The notes below the pieces were generated by a model that ran no database searches, was not told the origin of the DNA, and saw nothing but the letters and a program-made list of their open reading frames with translations. A DNA stretch of 64,000 bases, from NCBI GenBank assembly GCA_030268105.1, contig BSDZ01000010.1, forward strand, positions 720,001 to 784,000, given 5' to 3'. This document shows positions 21,611 to 33,141 of the stretch, piece by piece. Position 1 is the first letter of the stretch. Each line of letters opens with the position of its first letter. Source of the stretch: Volvox africanus (Eukaryota > Chlorophyta > Chlorophyceae > Chlamydomonadales > Volvocaceae). The translations under genes were made by a program, and so were the position numbers.

Positions 21611-24063
21611 TTATATTCTACGAACGAAGGCATGCTCGTGTCCGCGACTCTCCAGGAGGTCCTCCGGAGGGTAGGGGGGCAGAGGGCTATGTTGGGGGCC
21701 ACGATGGGGAGGGCGGGAGTCAGCGGGGCTGGGCGGCAGAGGCGGTGGAGGATTTGGTGAACGTGGCAGTGGTGATGGCGGCCACGGTGGGGACGGCCGG
21801 GGCAACCGAGGGGGCTCTGGCTCTGGCGGCCGTGGTGGCCGTGGCGGCGACGGGGCCGATGGGGGTCCTGGGGGTCCTGGCGGCGGTGACCGCAGCCACG
21901 GCATTGTGATGACGGCGCTTAGCTTTGTGGCGTTGTTGAGGTTCTCCAAGGGGGGGAACATGATACACGAATGTGATGTCACGGACGTTACCGCCAACAA
22001 GAATCGCGTCACCCGGTGCTGCCAACACTTCCCGCACTTCCGCCAGTGTGCCCGATACATCGGGATTTTCCCTCCTTGACCCTCACAATCGCCGCCAGGC
22101 TCACGTTCTCGGGATTCATGAGCTTGAGGGCGTAGCTGCCGGGGGACATCGTGGTGAGAGGGTAGCGGCGGTACACGGCCACGAACCCACTGGACGCCAG
22201 GGAGGGAGGCAGACCGCCGAAGTCCCAACCATAGGATAATACCACTTTGCGCCACGCGTCGATTCCCGGCGGCGGCGCACAAGAGGATGTGAGGACCGCG
22301 AGTGGGGAGTCGGCGGCCGCGGCGGCGAGCAGCGCCACGTAGGAAGGCCAGGGCGTGGGTACGCTCCGTACGGCTCCGTACGGCTCCGTAGAGGCCGTTT
22401 GCGATAATGATGGTTTTGGAGCGCAATGCGTCCGCGGGTCGCATAATAGACATGACTCCAAACGCTTCAGAACAGACGGCCTCTTGTGGGACGTGAGCAC
22501 AAACCCTGGCTTGTGTGTTTGTGGTGATGGGGGTCAAGTAGACTTGCAAATCATTATGTGCACATGACGAAAATTTGGCTGCAGCCGACAGTTCGAATAG
22601 AGACGCTGCGACCGAGAGCACCACCGAAAAGCCCCGAATGCCTCTCCCTCAACCAGCAGCGCGTAACACGTCACTTCTTTGCCTGAAGGGCAAGAAGCTG
22701 ACCCTATCCGACTAGTAGTGCGTGCGCACCAACTTCAAGAGCATCGGGGTGCTCGTGGTTTAATCCAAAATGTGAGGGATTCGGAAATCATGATGGCGAG
22801 GTGAGGTCAGGAACAGTTCTGCCTGCTTGGGGTTGAAAAGCCATTGCCGTACTGCCGTACCTGCACGGAAACGTCTTTAGAACGCTGCTTGGAGTTGTCG
22901 TAACGAAGACGCCGTCCGGGTAATTAGCACCTGGAAGTATCAGCCGTCTTTCTCGGGGAAGGGGGGGTTGAATGAGGATTGCGGCCCGTGGGTCGGTGTC
23001 CTCCGCGGTCACGGCCTCCCAGCTTATGCAGGGCGACGCGGCGCAGATGGCCACTGACAACGTACGAGTCGTCATCAGCCCACTGACCTACAATGGATTC
23101 CATGGGTCGCACGGCGGGTCCGGGACATCTCGCCGGTGGTTCTTAGATGGGAACAGTAAGTGCTTGAAACTAGTCTAGATGCATGACCGTTGCCGTCAGT
23201 TGTGACGCGTGGCAATTCAGTTGTCACGTGCTATGCAGGCAACGTGTTGTGTCATGACTGACACATTGTTCCATTATGGCGATACGACGCCTGGCGGCGC
23301 GCACTCAGTGGCACCGTCCCTCACCTCCAATGAGTAATCGAATCCGGATTTGGATCCAGTGGCAGATTGCGGATCCGGTGAGGTCGTAAACAAGAGGTGT
23401 CCGCGTGGGGAAGCCGCCGGGGTCAATGGTCGCCCAGGCGCAAGGAAAGGTTGGCGCAAGAAGCTGTTCAGCCGGTTCGAGCGGGATACGGGCGATACAA
23501 ATCCATAGTGAATTCCAGTATAAACGTGTTCACTATATTGTGTTACTGGCGGTAATGGCGCGATTGCCGCAACGCCCCCCTACTGCTGTAAGGGCCTGCG
23601 CTGTTTGTACGGACAAAAGATGGGGAGAAGGATGGATGTCGATTGTGGGACGGACATCCTCACAAGAAGCTTTCAGAGCTTGTGGGTCAGATTAACACAG
23701 TATTATTTACGTCTTGAAAACCATGAGGTTTTTCGCTTCCAGCTTTCAAATTAGCCCTTTTAGATTGTGGGACAGCTAACCTCAAGTTCAGCGGGCGAGA
23801 ATGGCAGTGGTGGCCTTGGAGAGCGGGGCGGACGTGGGGATGGCGGGCGAGGGAAACGAGGAGCAGGGGGGAAGGGGACTCGGATATGGAGGGTAGTCGG
23901 GTGGGGTAGGTGTATCTGGTGGCATTGGTGGTGGTGATCGCCGGCGCGTAACAAAGAATTGGAACCGTGTAGATTCATTCCTGATGCTGGGTTCTGAAGC
24001 GTAGGTCGCGGCACAGAACAAGAGGTCAACCACTGGCAGGGCGAAAAGCGATCGTGCTCGCAT
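21611..24063 (-). pseudogene. Proline-rich secreted (cell-wall HRGP-like) protein, probably broken
   Basis: Several minus-strand segments look coding but do not join cleanly. At 24063 an ATG opens a signal-peptide-like start (MRARSLFALPVVDLLFCAA) leading into Ser-Pro/Pro-rich sequence. The Pro-rich frame then seems to shift to one reading RFPRPPSPRPPRSPRPP near 23800. Later pieces include GFDYSLE (about 23340), PRAAILIQPPLPRERRLILP (about 22920-22980) and SGFVAVYRRYPLTTMSPGSY (about 22150-22200). A second Pro-rich tail (SPPPGPPGPPSAPSPPRPP and onward) runs from about 21890 to a stop at 21611. Between about 22090 and 21900 the plausible frame changes twice without a splice site. Pro-rich rods separating globular parts are typical of volvocine extracellular-matrix glycoproteins. 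A real gene with unrecognised introns or sequencing errors is also possible. Confidence 0.35.
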
Positions 24064-27000
24064 CCTCCTTCCTGTGTTCCTATGAAGGAATGTAACTAAA
24101 TGATTTAAGTCTTAAATGATCAGAAGACGGTGGTTTGCCCATGTATCAGGGGCTACCGCGTCTGACTTGCTGCGGTGGTGGTACACCATGGAAACGCCTG
24201 GCAGTTGCACAAATTCTTACCTCAGGGAACTAAAACATGCAGATTGATTTAGACAAAATCTTCAAATAAAACGTTCGATACTCTTACGAGCGATACCATC
24301 GGTGAGGCTGTCACGTCGAGAAGCGGCATGGATCAAGGGTGAACTGACAAGACCGGCAAGCTCCCCAAACCAACGATTTCACTGTATTTGAATATTTGTT
24401 AGGATGAAATTAAATCTAAGTGTAAAAATAATTTCTTCAGGAAGTTGCTCAATCCAATCCGTAGTTGTTTGATTGCTTGATGAACGGGTACGTCTGAGTC
24501 ATGCAGCGGTTGATCAAGGTATCTGGGAGATCGAACCTAATCAACTTCGACATTTACGAGCAGGAACCCAGAGCGCATATAGTAAGAGTCGTTTGATGCG
24601 GCTTCCATGGTCGTAAAAATTTACAACATATCTCAAGTTTCCATTTTTTCATTTTTTTAATTCCCACTTCCTGTTCCTGTCCTCTCGTGCGCGGCTGACA
24701 TGCACAGCGATGGTGAGGATCAATCGGTGAAGCAAAGCACAAAGCACAAAGCACCAGTGCAAAGGTGGTGTGAGAACATCAGGTTGACATTGTTGTCAGC
24801 GGCGTGCTGGGGTGACGCTTGGCGCAAGGTAGACGGACGGATATGCAAGGTGCAGCGGCCCCCACCCAAACACCCACGTCCAACACCCACCATGTTGCTG
24901 AGCCCACACAACCACACATGGCTTCATCACCCGCTCTGGCCGCGTCATTGTCGTGCGTGGCCGTCCAGCTTCCCTATCCGCCCTCTACTGCAAGTTCTGG
25001 TGTTGGCAAGAAACCAACGACCATCCGATGGCAAGTTGGCTCATTGCCGCGTGGAGGCCCGTACCATGTCCTGTTACATCGACACAAATTGGGTCTTATG
25101 CAGCAGTCTGGCTATTTCCTATCTGGCACTGGTCGATGCCGCCCGCATTACCACTAGCGCTATAGCCTCGTCTGGGGGCAGTCAGTAAAGGGGTAAATGC
25201 GAGCCCTTTACAGTGTCGGGGCTCACACCCCGCCTTCCTTTCACGGTCGAGCTCACCCACTTCCCTCTTCCGCCGTTTCCTCTTCAGGCCACGAATCTAA
25301 GTTTTGATTTCATTCTCGCTCCCACCCACGCTTCTGGCGTCAGATCGGCAAAGCTGCATGTGCATTGGATTCGGTGCTGCGCCCCTTCGGCCTCAACCCT
25401 CTGCCGTGGTGGCCTCCACAACCGGCCATGGCCACCCGGATGTCGGGATTCCAGGATGATTATCTGAAGGTGTCATCCATGCATCCCGCTAATAATAAAC
25501 CTTTCAAACCCCCGCCGATCATGGATAAGATCCGGATTTCCAACGTCTCCTCGACCCAGCATCAACGTCTACTCAACCGCCACCGTGCCGAGTGACGGTT
25601 TGCAGTTGGTGGGGTGGTTCACTCAGCAGCACCACGTCACTATCCCCAGCCCTTGCTACTGCACCGCACCATGATGGTAAGTGGCGTGGCCGGCGCTGAA
25701 ACGATCGGCGTCCCGGCGACTTGTTTCAGCCTACTGTGCGACTCCATGCAGGTGGTGCGAGCACTACCTGGCGCATGACAGCTGGAGCCCCGCCAAGGTG
25801 CATCTATCTGGTGGCCCAACATTGAGCTTTCTAGATCAGGGCAAAAATGAAGAGATGCACCGGTATACTGTACTTGCTGAGATATGCTTTACTAGGATTT
25901 CAGAGGGTTCAGAGAGGCGATGTAGTAGTCGTACATGTACGGCACACAGCATAGTATCAAAGGACAGCACAACATCAAGGTGCAGAAGCACCCTGTCAGC
26001 ATCTCGAGAGGCCATTGCGGCTCTCAACTACTTCAGGTGAGACTGTTGGCGAATTTGGTTTGGGAAGTGCGGAAAGCTGAAAAGCCGCATCCGTGACACT
26101 GGCCTTCAGTTGCCAGCCTTAAACGGCAAATCGGGATCTATGGGGGCAAGTCTTACCAGGACGCCGATGTTTTGGAATCAACACAGTACCTTCAAAACAT
26201 GTAAAGATTCCAACCATTAACAGTTCGGTGTTCCCTCCACCATGGTCATCTACAGCAATACATTTAAGTGTGTTGTTGATAGACTATATAGGACGAACGA
26301 AAGCGTTGTGTGGGATCTCTGCCCGCCTACTAGGCGCTCAGCGCTCAATTACCTCAACGTGTACCCCTCCAGGGGGTGCTGTGGGAAGACGTGGTTCCCG
26401 AGGCGGCACTACAGCTCGTACTCTGTACGCCCCGCAGCAGCGCCGGGATGGCGTGCAGAAAGAGCGACGGCGGACTATCTTCTGTTCATGGCGGTGGCGG
26501 CGGCGGCGACTGTTCCCGAGGACTAACATTACCCAGCTGCCTAAGCTTGTGACAGCCCACAGCGCAACGTGAAGGAAGCCAGGAAGCCAGTGTGGGGCTC
26601 CTGCCAACAGCCAGCAGTGTTACGTGGAAGCGCTACACACCACGTGCGGGCCGCTACTACACGCCAATGTAGAACGTGCCGCATCCACACTCATATCCTC
26701 ATCGCATGCGCAGCTACTGCGGCCGCTGCTGCCAGGAGTCCATCTTCGGATAGTGCTGGTAGCTACAGCGGGTCAACCCCTGCGAGCTCTGCTTTTAAGG
26801 TTAACTAATAAGCCGCTGCTACGAGTGCCGGCACGACAGTGAGTGGCAATTCTAACATCAGTATATATTGGTGGAAGCATGGGCAATAATCGTCAGCGTG
26901 GCGGGTGCAACCCCTGCAGCATCGGAAACGGAGCTTGAAGCCTTCCGTCTATAACGCACCCGCAGCACTGGCAGCAGCAGCAGCAGCAGCAGAAGTGTCG

Positions 27001-28177
27001 GCAACAGAGATCATGTCGACCCCTGGAGCGTTCGAAACTGGTGCTAAGCCAGGGCACTGGCATAGACCTTGCTTCCGTCATCATCGACACCTCTGACGCC
27101 GCCACGGCAGCGGCAGGAGCAACAGCTTCCCAGTTGGCCGTCGCGTCATGCTGCGGTAGGTGCCCGCATGTCTGACCTCCACTGTTCTGGTTTCGTGGGT
27201 AGCGTATCATGTCGCTCGTTTGTGTAATGAATGCATTACACTTTTGCTCCATCATGCACGATATGCACGTTAACGGATGTTATGTGTCTTTGTGCGCACG
27301 AGCTGCTGTGTGAATGATTTGCTTTGATGTACCATACTAGTTTGGGTACCGGCATGGGTCCGGCTGTATCGGGACGGACCTTCCTGTAGGTACCATGACA
27401 ACGAAACCCAAGCACAGTCATGCTTTCTTTAAAAGGCTTCACGTATGATGCTTCCAAGTGATCCATATAAGTTTTGTAGCCATTGTGCGTCACTAATTGA
27501 GAATAGGTGATTTAGAGTTTAGGTGATTGGGGTTCTGCTGGGATGGCGCGCTCGCGTAATAAGTGTACGAAATCAGTTAAGACCAGTCCGTGATGAAGCG
27601 CTGCCTTGAACCCAATCAATACTTCCCATGAAGACTTGACCACCTCATATCATCACCTTGCCTATTCCTTGAGTTTTGCGCAGGCATTTTTGGTATCCCA
27701 CTAGCTCCCCTAAAACTTACGTTACCCTAGCCTGCTAAACTCGAGCAACTTTTAGTGAATATTGAAGGATCCTCTGATTGTACCACAATTTGGGCGTTCT
27801 GTCGCTTTCCAGAAGGTAAGGGGCTTATAGGACGCCAAAAGATATCTACTCCCCCGGATAGTTGCTGATGCGCAAACTTTCGCTTCGGTGGCCTTTTCTT
27901 TCCACAGAACGCCAACACCGTCTCTGCCTTAATCTTTTTGAGGGTCGGAGTTGTGTGCTGCTTGGGAGGCCGGCGCTAAAACCTTGGCCTACGATGGCAA
28001 CAGTTCAGTGAATCTTGGGGCGCTTCAGCGCGTGCTAAAATATGCACTATTCTGGTGCCATATAGTAGCTAATGGGATACACATATTGAAGTGTTGCGGC
28101 TGCTGTGTCTTCGTATTGCAGCATGTGAAGGGAAGCCGCCGTTAGGCACATCTCGGGATGAATTATCTGGTATGTTT

Positions 28178-28285
28178 TAATAATAAAATAATAAATAATA
28201 AATAATAAATAATAGTAAATAAGAAATAAGAAATAAGAAATAAGAAATAAGAAATAAGAAATAAGAAATAATAATAATAAAATAC
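28178..28285. repeat. A-rich AATAA/AATAAG microsatellite
   Basis: Tandem aataata and aagaaat units about 105 bases long, in an otherwise GC-rich locus. Such A-rich arrays often mark the 3' tail of a non-LTR retroelement or SINE; no element body is recognisable beside it. Confidence 0.8.
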
Positions 28286-29300
28286 TTGTTTGACTGCCAA
28301 GCGCAAGCCGAGCGGCGTCCTAGGTGCCCCAGCAGCCAGCAGTAGGGACCCCAGCAGCCAGCAGCCTGCTGCTGTGGCGCTGCGGTTTAAAAATATCTGC
28401 GCGCCGAAGTGACAGCAGGGATGATGGTTCAAGGCCTCTCATTACGTGAATCTTTCTTCAACTGTATGATGTCAGCCAGCTTCCTGCTGTACGTGTTTTG
28501 TTGCTTTCCGGGCTTTCGTCGCAAGAAACCGAGTGCGCTTGCCTTTATGCGTTCCATCCGCAGGAACAGCAGTTCCTGGTAACCTAGGACTCCGGTGCTC
28601 ACAAGCGAGAGAGCCCTGGAGAAGCGGGCTGGCCAAGTACCGACAGTGGGATAGGTACAAACAGCGTGTATGAGCACCATTGGTCATCTCACGGAAGGTC
28701 AGGTAGATGGCCATTTTTCGCCTTGCAACACCAGATAGCCACGAACCCGTCGTAACTTAATTACCTGATACCTTCCCCCAAATTGGAAACGGTTTGCAAT
28801 TAGTCCATTTTGTACGGGCCCAAGAAAAACCATTCCTAGCGTCAAATACCCCAAGAGCAAGGGAAGAGACCAATTTTCAAGGTTATGTTCGAATAATACG
28901 CGTACGCACATATAGGGGCACACACACACACACACACTCTCCTCAGAGGGCACACGTCGAGCACGAAGACGCTGTCGTCACATATGAGGGCCATCACGTG
29001 GAGTGCGTTGCTGTACATTGGCGAACGAGGACCTTTCCCCAATGGGTTTAGCAATTGCAAGGTTAACAAAGATGTACGATGAGGTTTGAAAGACGCCTGA
29101 GGCCTGACAGGCATCCTGACATACCCCAACATAAGTTCGTCGACAAACTACAATCAGCTGAACATGACACCACCACCCCAACAGTTTCACTAATTGCAGC
29201 TGCCCTTTGCGGGGTCTGTGCGGTCCTAGTCTCTGCATATGCCAGCCTCAACCCACATTCGCCGTACACCCGCAGTCTCTGCGTCTACTGCTACCAGACA

Positions 29301-29335
<35 letters not shown>

Positions 29336-29336
29336 G
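29301..29336. repeat. CA dinucleotide microsatellite
   Basis: Almost uninterrupted CA repeat of about 17 units. A shorter CA run is at 28917-28937. Confidence 0.85.
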
Positions 29337-29700
29337 AAAAAAACAGCTATCCCCTTGCTCTGCCGTATCGAAACACAGGCATAGACACATGTTTTACCAA
29401 AAGCCCCAATGTTTAAGTGGTCAAGCCCCACAAAACAGCAAAACACTGCTTAGTGCGGCACAGCGCAGTATAGCACACAGCCCGGCAAATCGCAAGACCA
29501 TTCGTCAAGACACACACGCTCCACCCCTGGCGACACACGGCAGCAGGGAAGGGGAAGTTCCTGCTTAGCGGGAGCTGGACCCAACCGCCATGACCCCCCT
29601 GCTGCCCACCGTCCCTCCCCTGCCTTAGGATCTAGTGTCTTCATCTCATCTCTAATATAATTATAATAGCTTAAGAACTTGTCATCTGCTCCTGCTGCAG

Positions 29701-30625
29701 GGTCCCACGGCGCTGGCCTACTTGGGTTCCGCAGGTTCCGAGGCACCCGGCGGCCTTCTTGCCATTGCCGAGGAGCACCAGGCAGGGCAGAGCGCCAGGA
29801 ACCGGCTGGCCACAACTGGGACACGTGATTAGGAATATCAATGGTCCCACTGAAATATCGATGGGGGGAAAGAGGGGAGGGGTGAAGAAACGGAGATGAC
29901 AAGCCGCAGTGCGGCGGTTAGGCAGTGCAGAGGCTAGAGGCCGGACGCAAGATTCTAGGGGGGTTGGTAAGAGGACAGGAAGGAAGGAATGGCAACAGAG
30001 ACATCGGCGCACAGGCCGTAGCTAAGGGGACCCCGGACGATTGGGATCAGGTCAGGTTTGGTGTTTTTCGGTGATTGCCAAAATCGGTGAAGCCGAACAG
30101 GAGCCGAATGCTGCGCCAATCTGGAAACCTCAGATGTCGGGAGCGGCCATGGCCGAGCCATGGGGCCGGCACAGTTGATACCCCCGCACGAGAAACAGCA
30201 GCAGCAAGCGGATGATGGGTTGGAGGGAGCGACCTGTGGCCGCGTTGGTGAGTAGAGTGCACTGACGCGTCTGTTGAAGAGGTTGTATAAGCAAGAATAC
30301 GGTTTATGAGTCCTCCTTTGTTAGAATTTGGGAGCATCGAGTGCGGACAGCCCCGTTGGATGTTCATGCTCTGCAGGTGTCCGGTATCCGATACCGTTTC
30401 TAAGTCCAAGCCCTGAGCATGTACAATCCCAAAAGCACCCATGCGCGCAGGTCTATCGTTCAGAGGAGACTCCTGTGGCTGGGGCTGGCGTGCTGCAGTT
30501 TGCCGCCGTTGCCCGAGGCTGTGGGGAGCAACCGAGACGGGGGCTGTCGAGAGGTGGCAGCAGCGCTGAGCCTGTTGGGCAATCTGTACGTGATGCTGGT
30601 AGCGCCAGCACTGCCCGTTGCTTGA
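29701..30625 (+). pseudogene. Truncated WD40-gene fragment in duplicated block
   Basis: This matches the 3' end of the WD40 gene at 13301-17537. Exon 7 is present (29701-29781), but exon 8 and the first part of exon 9 fall in the deletion. Only the end of exon 9 (30143-30247) and exon 10 (30451-30625) remain. Exon 10 has caag replaced by ctg near 30473, a one-base loss that shifts the frame just after the FRGDS motif. There is no promoter or 5' half, so it should not make a functional protein. Confidence 0.9.
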
Positions 30626-31540
30626 CTTAGAGCGCAGAAATCCACATCGTTTGGTACCAAGGCTGTACAACCTCCCTAAGAGGATTTGTTTGGATTTTAG
30701 GGTTTGCAGCTTGCCCTGTTGAAGCATGTGTCCGTGTATTTCGATTCCTTCCAGATCCGGTTCAACCGATGTTATCCTATGGTAGCAGACCAAACTGTTA
30801 ATCTCTGGCGCAACAAGTATGCTGCAAGGCGTCTCCGCTATATTTGCACCTTCGGACCACCCGATGCACCCATTGAGCTATCATACTAGATATCATATTA
30901 TCGTGGTTGCTGCGTTGAGGTGAGAACCTGGAAAACAAGTGATTTCACGGTGCAGGTGCTTGGTATGCTGCTACCGAATCGGCTCGCAGGTGATATTGAA
31001 CCTTAGATAACCAACACGACGACCTAAAATACTTAGCAAGACTGCAATCGAGCCAATCATACCAAACTTGACTCAACACCATGACGCGTCTTTAGCATCT
31101 GCAAGGATATGGCCGAAATTGCAAGCTCTGAATCACGGCCCACGCTCGAAGAATTAGGTTTACAAGATATCTAATACATTCTGATGTGGCCATGAAGATA
31201 GCGATGGACAGCCCAGAGCGAGTTATGTGCGTCCCAAACCCAGGAAATAACTTAAGGACCAGACAAGAGTAGATCCGGGATCAATCCGGGATCAACTCCG
31301 TGCTTCATTATGGACTTACACAGTCCTTGAACGAAATGAACGCTGCGGTGACCACCAAGAGCGCTGGCGTGGTCACCTCTACGTAGATCAGACACTACCT
31401 CCGCTGTGAGATTGCAACAACACGAGCATTATCGCAAACAGTACATTCCACATTATGTAGAGCAGCTTGCAGCGAAAAAGAGTATGCGATCTATTCCGTA
31501 CGATTCTGGGGCCTTGTGCGGCAGGGATGGAACGCTTTGT

Positions 31541-31547
31541 TATAAAA
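31541..31547 (+). promoter_or_regulatory. TATA box of LHCBM copy B
   Basis: TATAAAA lies 67 bases before the ATG, identical in sequence and spacing to copy A. Confidence 0.6.
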
Positions 31548-31613
31548 ATCTTCGGTTGCTCTTGCTTGTGTACACCACCGGTTTAGAGTCGGGTCTAGTG
31601 TCTACACTCAAAA

Positions 31614-32982
31614 ATGGCCGCCATCATGAAGTCCGCTGTTCGCAGCTCTGTGCGCCCTACCGTGGCCAGCCGGGTAAGCCGCGAAGATTTTCGACGCTAC
31701 CTTGGGCATTGGCGAGATCCGTCGTCACATATCGACATGATTCAATTATATCTTGTAATAGCTTTCTGGAAAGTTGGTACACTTCAAAAATCTCCATACA
31801 GCCTTCCGGAGTTGCTGACGATGTCGCTGCCCGTATGACTCTTCCGTGTGCAGGCTGCTCGCGTCGTTCCTCGCGCTGCCATCGAGTGGTACGGCCCTGA
31901 CCGGCCAAAGTTTCTGGGTAAGTGTTTGGCGTTCGCCACCTTGTGAGGACATGGCCTCCTGTTCGCTGTGCCATCTGTTCGCAGTGCCATGTTGCCCAGT
32001 CCCCGTTTCGCTCCTGCCTGTCAATCTTGATGGTAATATGAAACTTCGTAATCATATTCTTTGATGCATGGGCACGATGAGACGTCTGCCTTGAAAATAT
32101 CAATGCACTTTTCCTCGGTATCTTCTTGAAGTTGGTGCTTGCGCATGCGTTTCTCCTCACAGGCCCATTCTCTGAGGGCGATGTTCCTCCGTACCTGACC
32201 GGTGAGTTCCCCGGCGACTACGGCTGGGACACCGCCGGTCTGTCCGCTGACCCAGAGACCTTCAAGCGCTACCGCGAGCTGGAGCTCATCCACGCTCGCT
32301 GGGCTATGCTTGGCGCTCTGGGCATCGTGACACCGGAGCTGCTGTCCAAGTACGCCGGCGTCTCGTTTGGTGAGGCTGTCTGGTTCAAGGCTGGCGCCCA
32401 GATCTTCGCTGAGGGCGGCCTGAACTACCTGGGCAACGAGAACCTGGTGCACGCCCAGTCCATCATTGCCACCCTGGCCATCCAGGTATGACATGCCCCG
32501 CTCTGGAGGTCGTTTGTGTAAGTAGGATCTTTGTGTAAGTAGTGTAAGTAGGATTTGCTTTGCGTGGTTTCAGTGAGTCACTGTTCTGCGTAGTCAGTGA
32601 ATTCTGTGTTATGCCTGCATTGAAGGTGTCAGAATCATTCTTGATGCAACATTGGTTTCACGTGTTTTGTCCTCAGGTTGTGGTGATGGGCCTGGCTGAG
32701 GCCTACCGTGCCAACGGTGGCCCGCTTGGCGAGGGCCTGGACCCCCTGCACCCCGGTGGTGCCTTCGACCCTCTGGGCCTGGCTGACGATCCGGACACCT
32801 TCGCCGAGCTGAAGGTTAAGGAGATCAAGAACGGCCGCCTGGCCATGTTCTCCGTGTTCGGCTTCTTCGTCCAGGCCATCGTGACCGGCAAGGGCCCGAT
32901 TGAGAACCTGTCGGATCACCTGGCCAACCCCAGCGCCGTCAACGCCTTCGCCTATGCCACCAAGTTCACCCCGTCGGCGTAA
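31614..32982 (+). CDS. LHCBM: Major light-harvesting complex II protein, copy B
   Basis: Exons 31614-31673, 31854-31917, 32163-32485 and 32677-32982. The encoded 250-residue protein is identical to copy A, and the introns and the upstream 1 kb also look identical base for base. It carries the same transit peptide, WYGPDR trimerisation motif and three thylakoid helices. It lies on the same strand as copy A, 13,088 bases downstream. The 3' UTR is completely different from copy A from two bases after the stop, so the two mRNAs could be regulated differently after transcription. Two copies of a strongly expressed antenna gene probably serve dosage. Confidence 0.96.
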
Positions 32983-33136
32983 ATATATTTGCTGTTTCGG
33001 ATGAATAGTTGGCGGTTGGGAGATGTGGTTTTGATCTCAGCGTTTTGCGCGTTGTTAGGAGAGGAAAAGTATATGTTTCGGTTTGAGCGGGTATGAGAAG
33101 TTGTGGAGCTGCGACAAGGAAACAGAATTTTGTGAT

Positions 33137-33141
33137 TGTAA
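33137..33141 (+). terminator. TGTAA polyadenylation signal, LHCBM copy B
   Basis: TGTAA lies about 155 bases past the stop codon, in sequence unrelated to the copy A 3' UTR. Confidence 0.5.

Larger units (their letters stand above)
24064..29685. other. Gene-poor spacer between the LHCBM copies
   Basis: 5.6 kb with no convincing gene. Frames are short and mostly overlap one another. The longest plausible peptides, on the minus strand at 28429-28680 (83 codons) and on the plus strand at 24700-25188, have no motif I recognise. CAG-rich sequence at 26960-26995 and CAGCAGC-type words at 28330-28375 are low complexity. The spacer ends exactly where the duplicated block starts. Confidence 0.45.
29686..32984 (+). 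repeat. Duplicated block, copy B
   Basis: Second copy of 15805-19896. The offset is 13881 bases at the left end and 13088 at the right, after an internal deletion of about 0.79 kb and a one-base indel. The deletion junction (30143-30146) reads gcgg, which is present at both ends of the missing segment in copy A (16262-16265 and 17054-17057). Confidence 0.95.

Noticed and set aside
20920..21702. 260-codon Pro/Arg-rich minus-strand frame
   Set aside because: The Pro-rich part is the same minisatellite read backwards, not an HRGP-type SP repeat.
24700..25595. Possible gene from 162- and 76-codon plus-strand frames
   Set aside because: No family motif, no consistent phase between frames and no clear start context.
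26228..27160. Possible degraded gene with CAG-rich and Ala-rich pieces
   Set aside because: Pieces in three frames with many stops. No segment recognised, so not called even as a pseudogene.
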